9,339 bases of DNA. Source: JAOUEE01 sp051011595 (lineage in GTDB: Bacteria > Actinomycetota > Acidimicrobiia > Acidimicrobiales > SHLQ01). Each line of letters starts with the position of its first letter. The first letter of the stretch is position 1. Positions 5,924-9,339 of this stretch are shown here, in pieces. A program made the position numbers and the translations under genes. The notes beneath the pieces were generated by a model that saw only the letters and a program-made list of their open reading frames with translations, ran no database searches and was not told the origin of the DNA. Where the stretch lies: assembly GCA_051011595.1 (NCBI GenBank), contig JBPCTQ010000315.1, positions 1 through 9,339 of the forward strand, read 5' to 3'.

Positions 5924-6889
5924 ATGTATGCCATCGAGACCGTCGGGCTGGTCAAGCACTACGGCGAAACCAAAGCCCTCGACGGGCTCGACCTCACCAT
6001 GCCGACCGGGTCGATCCTGGGGGTGCTGGGTCCCAACGGAGCGGGCAAGACCACGGCGGTGAAGGTGCTCACCACCCTCACCCGACCAACGGCCGGACAG
6101 GCCTTCGTCCACGGCATCGACGTGGTGGCCGAACCCCAACAGGTCCGAGCCCGCATCGGTCTGACCGGCCAGTACGCCGCCGTCGAAGAACGGATGACGG
6201 CCCGCGAGAACCTCGAGTACGTCGGCCGGTTGTTCCACATGTCGGCCGGCGAGTCCCGGTCGCGGGCCACCGAGCTGTTGCAGCGCTTCGACCTGGAGGA
6301 CGCGGCCGACCGCGTGGTGCAGGGGTATTCCGGCGGTATGCGTCGCCGGATCGACATCGCCATGAGTCTCATCGCCCGACCATCGCTGCTCTTCCTGGAC
6401 GAGCCGACCACCGGGCTCGACCCCCGGAGCCGGTTGGCGATGTGGGACCTCATCGAAGAGCTGGGGAGCGAAGGAACCACCACCTTCCTCACCACCCAGT
6501 ACCTCGATGAGGCCGAAGCGCTGGCTGACTCGATCGTGGTCATCGACCACGGACGGGTCATCGAGCAGGGCACGGCCGACGAGCTCAAGAACCGCATCGG
6601 CGGCGCTCGGCTGATCGTCACCATCGCTTCGGCGGCCAACATCGAGCGAGCCACGGGGGCCCTCAGCAGCTTCGCGGTGGGGCCCATCGAAGCCACCGCC
6701 AACAAACCCGAGTTGGTCGTGCCCATCCAGGCCGGCGACCACGTGATCCCCAACGCCATCCGCGCCCTCGACGACTGCAACTGTGACGTGCTCGACGTCG
6801 AGCTGCGTCGCCCGAGTCTCGACGACGTCTTCCTCGCCATCACCGGGTCCTCACCCGATGAGGTGGGCACAGGAGAGGTGACCCGATGA
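5924..6889 (+). CDS. ABC exporter ATP-binding protein, DrrA-like
   Basis: This 321-residue ATPase would power a two-gene exporter. It shows Walker A GPNGAGKT (36-43), Q-loop Q83 in TGQYAAVEE, signature YSGGM (135-139), Walker B LLFLDEPT (155-162) and D-loop GLD (164-166). The switch position reads TTQYLDEAE, with Q192 where most ABC ATPases have histidine. This substitution is usual in the DrrA (daunorubicin resistance) subfamily and supports that placement. The C-terminus carries the subfamily block ELRRPSLDDVFLAITG, roughly at 287-302. The start at 5924 is set by the TANNNT box 6 nt upstream. The stop overlaps the permease ATG (ATGA). Relatives export antibiotics or lipids, but a DrrA-like ATPase alone does not identify the cargo, and no biosynthetic cluster is adjacent. 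Confidence 0.93.
   Translation: MYAIETVGLVKHYGETKALDGLDLTMPTGSILGVLGPNGAGKTTAVKVLTTLTRPTAGQAFVHGIDVVAEPQQVRARIGLTGQYAAVEERMTARENLEYVGRLFHMSAGESRSRATELLQRFDLEDAADRVVQGYSGGMRRRIDIAMSLIARPSLLFLDEPTTGLDPRSRLAMWDLIEELGSEGTTTFLTTQYLDEAEALADSIVVIDHGRVIEQGTADELKNRIGGARLIVTIASAANIERATGALSSFAVGPIEATANKPELVVPIQAGDHVIPNAIRALDDCNCDVLDVELRRPSLDDVFLAITGSSPDEVGTGEVTR
6871..6878 (+). promoter_or_regulatory. Ribosome binding site of the permease gene
   Basis: AGGAGAGG lies inside the end of the ATPase gene, 7 nt before the permease ATG at 6886. The permease thus has both a Shine-Dalgarno sequence and an ATGA overlap. Confidence 0.75.
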
Positions 6890-7701
6890 CCACCACCGCA
6901 CCAACGGGCCACGAAGTGCGAGTCGACACGGGGGTGGTCTGGACCCTTCGCGACGCTTGGACCGAAGCCCGCCGTCACCTGCGAGTCATACCTCGTAGCC
7001 CGGAGCTGATCGCGTTCGCGGTGATGCAGCCGATCATGTTCACGCTGCTCTTCGTGTACGTGTTCGGTGGGGCCATCGAGGTGCCGGGCTACGACGACTA
7101 CATCCAATTCCTGCTGCCCGGCATCTTCGCCCAGACCATCGTGTTCGGGTCGGCCGGCACCAGCATCGGCCTGGCCGAAGACCTCCAGAAGGGTCTGGTC
7201 GATCGACTGCGATCGCTCCCCATGGCCCAATCGGCGGTGGTCATCGGGCGAACCGTGGCCGACCTGGTGAAGAACATGGGCAGCTTCGTGATCATGTTGA
7301 TCATCGCCTTCCTCGTCGGGTTCCGGTTCGAGGGCAGCCTGGGTGCGGCCATCGTGGCCAGCGCGTTGTTGTTGCTCTTCGCCTACTCGCTCAGCTGGGT
7401 GCACGCCCTCATCGGACTCAGCGTGAAGTCAGCCGAGGCGGCCAACTCGGGAGGGTTCATGTGGATGTTCCCCATGACCTTCGTGTCGTCGGCCTTCGTG
7501 GACCCTTCGACCATGCCCGACTGGCTCGAACCCATTGCCGAGGCCAATCCCTTCACCAAGGTCACCGATGCCAGTCGAGCGCTCTACAACGGGCTACCGG
7601 TGGGCAATCTGGCCTGGCAGTCACTGGCGTGGTCGATCGGGATCATCGTCGTGTTCTCGATGTTGAGCATGCGCAAGTTCCAGCGAGCCAGCTCGCGGTG
7701 A
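6886..7701 (+). CDS. ABC-2 type exporter permease, DrrB-like
   Basis: This 271-residue integral membrane protein is the partner of the ATPase in front of it. After a 40-residue cytoplasmic N-terminus it has six hydrophobic segments, roughly at 41-61, 77-98, 128-146, 152-176, 185-205 and 243-262, the usual ABC-2 layout (PF01061). The sequence EDLQKGLVDRLRSLPM (98-113) is the conserved cytoplasmic coupling region of DrrB-type permeases. The NPFTKVTDASRAL stretch (221-233) before the last helix is also typical. Length matches the family. It starts with ATG in an ATGA overlap and has a strong AGGAGAGG ribosome binding site, so a roughly matched dose of both subunits is likely. A functional transporter would be two copies of each subunit. 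The substrate is unknown. Transcription probably ends at the perfect hairpin 36 bases after its stop. Confidence 0.92.
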   Translation: MTTTAPTGHEVRVDTGVVWTLRDAWTEARRHLRVIPRSPELIAFAVMQPIMFTLLFVYVFGGAIEVPGYDDYIQFLLPGIFAQTIVFGSAGTSIGLAEDLQKGLVDRLRSLPMAQSAVVIGRTVADLVKNMGSFVIMLIIAFLVGFRFEGSLGAAIVASALLLLFAYSLSWVHALIGLSVKSAEAANSGGFMWMFPMTFVSSAFVDPSTMPDWLEPIAEANPFTKVTDASRALYNGLPVGNLAWQSLAWSIGIIVVFSMLSMRKFQRASSR

Positions 7702-7736
7702 CACTCAGTGACGGCCTGTCCTACGGGACCGTGCCT

Positions 7737-7769
7737 CGGTCTTCACCGGTCATTCACCGGTGAAGACCG
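7737..7769. terminator. Perfect 14-bp hairpin, probable bidirectional terminator
   Basis: CGGTCTTCACCGGT (7737-7750) and ACCGGTGAAGACCG (7756-7769) are exact reverse complements around a 5-base loop. The structure sits between the converging permease and enoyl-CoA hydratase genes. One arm is made of the last coding codons of the hydratase gene, and its stop codon lies at the loop. Neither strand has a T-run after the stem, so it would act as a stem-only terminator or as a 3'-end mRNA stabiliser. Confidence 0.7.
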
Positions 7770-8550
7770 GCGGGCGCTTCTCGAGGAAGGCCTGCATGCC
7801 TTCGAGCTGGTCCTTGGTGCCGGCACTGGCTTTGACCGCCTCGCGTTCGCGCCGCAGCGCCTCGTCGAGCGGCGCGTCGCCCGCGCCCACCACACAGTCG
7901 AGTACCCCGGCCACCGCCACCGGAGGCATGGCCGCCAGCTCAGCGGCCAACGCTCCTGCCGCCGCCTTGAGATCGGCCACCGGATGCAGCTCTTGCACCA
8001 GGCCGATTTCGAGGGCGCGAGGCCCGTCGATCTTCTTGGCCCGCAGGATCATGTCGAGGGCCTGGTCTCGACCCACACAGCGAGTGAGGCGAGCCGAGCC
8101 GCCCCACGCCGGTACGGTCCCCAGATCGAGCTCGGGTAGGCCGATGCGCGATCCCTCGGTGGCGGCCAGCCGGAAGTGGCAGGCGAGGGGCAGCTCGAGC
8201 CCGCCACCCAAGCAGTAGCCGTAGAGGGTGGCCACGGAGGGTTTGCTCATGCTCTCGATCGCGGCCAGCACCCGCAGTCGTTGATCGAGCACCGCCTCCA
8301 GCCCGCCTCGATCGTCGGCGCCGCTCATGAGCTGCTTGAGGTCCATGCCGACCGAGAAGTGTTCGTCGCCCGCAGCGGTGAAGACCAGGGCCCGTACCGT
8401 CGGGTCGGCGGCGGCCTCGTTCACCGCGGCCTCGACCGCATCCATGTACTCGAGGCTCATGCGGTTGCGGGGTGCATCGTTGTTGGTGAGGGTCAGCACA
8501 CCGCCCTCGTGCTCGATGAGCAGCGCGTCGGGGTCGGTCGAGGTGATCAC
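7750..8550 (-). CDS. Enoyl-CoA hydratase/isomerase (crotonase) family protein
   Basis: This 266-residue crotonase-fold enzyme acts on acyl-CoA thioesters, probably adding water to an enoyl-CoA. The oxyanion-hole segments are HFSVGMDL (64-71, G68) and CLGGGLEL (113-120, G116). Both catalytic acidic positions of classical enoyl-CoA hydratases are kept: E119 in GGGLE and E140 in GLPEL. The downstream LGTVPAWGGSARLTRCVGRDQA (143-164) is also characteristic. Dehydratase activity is therefore plausible, though crotonase relatives vary and the substrate cannot be read. The start is a GTG at 8550; the next in-frame ATG is at codon 31, too late for the fold. There is no Shine-Dalgarno sequence. The GTG overlaps the stop of an 8-codon ORF (GTGA). 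The gene follows the flavin monooxygenase on the same strand but has its own candidate promoter. Confidence 0.9.
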   Translation of the reverse strand: MITSTDPDALLIEHEGGVLTLTNNDAPRNRMSLEYMDAVEAAVNEAAADPTVRALVFTAAGDEHFSVGMDLKQLMSGADDRGGLEAVLDQRLRVLAAIESMSKPSVATLYGYCLGGGLELPLACHFRLAATEGSRIGLPELDLGTVPAWGGSARLTRCVGRDQALDMILRAKKIDGPRALEIGLVQELHPVADLKAAAGALAAELAAMPPVAVAGVLDCVVGAGDAPLDEALRREREAVKASAGTKDQLEGMQAFLEKRPPVFTGE

Positions 8551-8573
8551 GGAGTTACGGCTCGTCTGTTCAT
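8547..8573 (-). CDS. Possible 8-codon leader ORF coupled to the enoyl-CoA hydratase gene
   Basis: ATG at 8573 opens a frame encoding MNRRAVTP, whose TGA overlaps the GTG start of the hydratase gene (GTGA). A TATCAT box ends 9 nt before this ATG, so the mRNA could be almost leaderless and begin with this ORF. The hydratase start has no Shine-Dalgarno sequence. Ribosomes loaded at the ATG could terminate and restart at the GTG (inference). It is too short to be called on coding grounds. Confidence 0.35.
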   Translation of the reverse strand: MNRRAVTP

Positions 8574-8582
8574 GAGCCGCCG

Positions 8583-8588
8583 ATGATA
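8583..8588 (-). promoter_or_regulatory. Candidate -10 box for the enoyl-CoA hydratase gene
   Basis: TATCAT on the minus strand is a good TANNNT match, ending 9 nt before the ATG of the 8-codon ORF and 32 nt before the hydratase GTG. No -35 consensus is seen. An inverted repeat stands just upstream. Confidence 0.5.
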
Positions 8589-8590
8589 CC

Positions 8591-8616
8591 CAGCCGGTTG
8601 CCTTCGGTTCCGGCTG
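8591..8616. repeat. 7-bp inverted repeat upstream of the hydratase promoter
   Basis: CAGCCGG (8591-8597) and CCGGCTG (8610-8616) are perfect inverted copies with a 12-base spacer. The element lies between the monooxygenase stop and the candidate -10 box of the hydratase gene, covering the -35 area. It could be a terminator stem for the monooxygenase transcript, an operator for the hydratase promoter, or both. There is no T-run. Confidence 0.4.
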
Positions 8617-8637
8617 CGTCGGTGCGGGTGTCGCGGG

Positions 8638-9339
8638 TCAGTCGTGGTCAGGCCCCGACGCGGGTGCACGTCGGAGAAGATCGGCCAGCGCACCGGTGGT
8701 GTTGTCGATGTCGGCAGTGACCGCTGCGACGTAGCGGTCGGGTCGAACCACCACCGTGACCCCCGGTGACACGATGCCCGGCCAGGCGTCGGCGGGGGCC
8801 TGAAGATTGGTGGCCGCCAGGTCGTTCCACAGCGAGGCCATCTCGGCGGGGTCGTCGGCGGTGATGAGGGTCCATCCTTGCTCGATGGCGTCGATTGGGA
8901 TCCCGTCGCCGTGAGGCCGGGGGAGCGGGTGGCCGATAGCAGGGTGGTCGCCATGGATGAGTCCGTGGGCCAGGCCGGGGAACGGCTGCTGTCCATATCC
9001 CTTCTCGAGAGCGGCGTCACCGTCGTGGGCGATGGCGTCGATGAGCAACCCGGCGTCGACCGAGTGGGCGACCTGACCGGTGGCGTGGGGTCGGCGCTCG
9101 GCGTCGTAGGTGTCGAGCAGCGAGTCGTCGGCCCGCCCGTCGGCCACCAGGGCCAGCTTCCACGACAGGTTCTCGGCGTCGCGCATGCCGGTGCACATTC
9201 CCTGGCCGTTGAACGGCGGCATGGTGTGGGCGGCATCACCCACCAGGAACACCGGTCCGGCGCGGAATCGCTCGGCCACCGTGGCGTGGAATCGATAGAC
9301 GGCGGCGCGATCGACGCGGAGCTGCTCCGCGGAACCCCA
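8638..9339 (-). CDS. Class A FAD-dependent aromatic monooxygenase, MhpA-like, C-terminal part
   Basis: The last 233 codons of a flavoprotein hydroxylase (PF01494 type) are visible; the N-terminus, with the dinucleotide-binding fold and the NADPH/FAD DG motif, lies beyond the window. Near the visible start, RAGPVFLVGDAAHTMPPF (26-43 of the visible part) is the second FAD-binding motif: GDAAH binds the ribityl chain. The following NGQGMCTGMRDAENLSWKL (44-62) is characteristic of the 3-(3-hydroxyphenyl)propionate hydroxylase/PheA-like group. The remainder matches the thioredoxin-like C-terminal domain of such enzymes, ending in a strand-rich PGVTVVVRPDRYVAAVTADI segment. Members insert one hydroxyl into an aromatic ring using NAD(P)H and oxygen, with the flavin bound non-covalently. 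The frame is open to the edge, so a GTG at 9279 is not taken as the start. With the crotonase gene downstream it suggests aromatic or related degradation (inference). Confidence 0.9.
   Translation of the reverse strand, partial: WGSAEQLRVDRAAVYRFHATVAERFRAGPVFLVGDAAHTMPPFNGQGMCTGMRDAENLSWKLALVADGRADDSLLDTYDAERRPHATGQVAHSVDAGLLIDAIAHDGDAALEKGYGQQPFPGLAHGLIHGDHPAIGHPLPRPHGDGIPIDAIEQGWTLITADDPAEMASLWNDLAATNLQAPADAWPGIVSPGVTVVVRPDRYVAAVTADIDNTTGALADLLRRAPASGPDHD

Noticed and set aside
5839..5955. N-terminal extension of the lipoprotein to 5955
   Set aside because: It would place about 39 residues before a clear signal peptide and lipobox, and would overlap the exporter promoter and ATPase start.
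6497..6502. Glutamine in place of the ABC switch histidine (Q192), read as a broken ATPase
   Set aside because: DrrA-type ATPases usually carry TTQYL at this position, so it marks the subfamily and not a defect.
5959..7404. Minus-strand ORF of 481 codons opposite the exporter genes
   Set aside because: The ATPase and permease motifs on the plus strand are unmistakable; this frame is a shadow.

Overview
This window comes from a high-GC bacterium, most likely an actinobacterium. The base composition is strongly G+C-rich (roughly two thirds by eye). GTG starts, 4-base start/stop overlaps, a DrrAB-type exporter and TANNNT -10 boxes placed directly against start codons all fit Actinomycetota. The mix of lipid and aromatic catabolism-type genes (DUF1214 protein, PAPS sulfotransferase, PaaI-like thioesterase, crotonase, MhpA-type monooxygenase) recalls mycobacteria or Acidimicrobiia. 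That placement is inference, because the window has no rRNA or other phylogenetic marker.

Layout. (1) 1-243, minus strand: N-terminus of a short-chain dehydrogenase that runs off the left edge, preceded by a possible 32-codon leader ORF. (2) 244-429: a divergent control region with two candidate promoters and a cluster of four ACCGTG/CACGGT half-sites. (3) 430-3481, plus: a tight three-gene operon of DUF1214-domain protein, sulfotransferase and hotdog thioesterase, joined by ATGA and GTGA overlaps and followed by a GC-rich hairpin. (4) 3534-5277, plus: a promoter, a ribosome binding site, a carboxymuconolactone-decarboxylase-family gene and a zinc-type alcohol dehydrogenase, bridged by a 14-codon mini-ORF. 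(5) 5353-5838, minus: a small lipoprotein, divergent from (6) 5924-7701, plus: a DrrA-like ATPase and DrrB-like permease pair. (7) A perfect 14-bp hairpin at 7737-7769 separates the exporter from (8) an enoyl-CoA hydratase-family gene (minus) with its own candidate promoter and 8-codon leader ORF, and (9) the C-terminal part of a class A flavin monooxygenase (minus) that runs off the right edge.

How the genes may work together. The sulfotransferase operon and its divergent dehydrogenase look like a modification module for a lipid-, steroid- or aromatic-type substrate. The right-hand pair (ring hydroxylase plus crotonase) would fit degradation of an aromatic or acyl-CoA compound. The exporter and lipoprotein are a separate envelope unit. 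No substrate can be read from the sequence.

The most notable pattern is in translation initiation. Of the ten genes whose start is visible, three have a clear Shine-Dalgarno sequence (2813, 3570, 6886). The other seven either begin 6-8 nt after a TANNNT -10 box (leaderless type: 430, 5838, 5924) or begin inside an ATGA/GTGA overlap with an upstream frame (243, 1587, 4177, 8550). In three of those four the upstream frame is a mini-ORF of 32, 14 or 8 codons. I saw no mobile element, CRISPR array, tRNA or rRNA, and no gene-free stretch over 300 bases.
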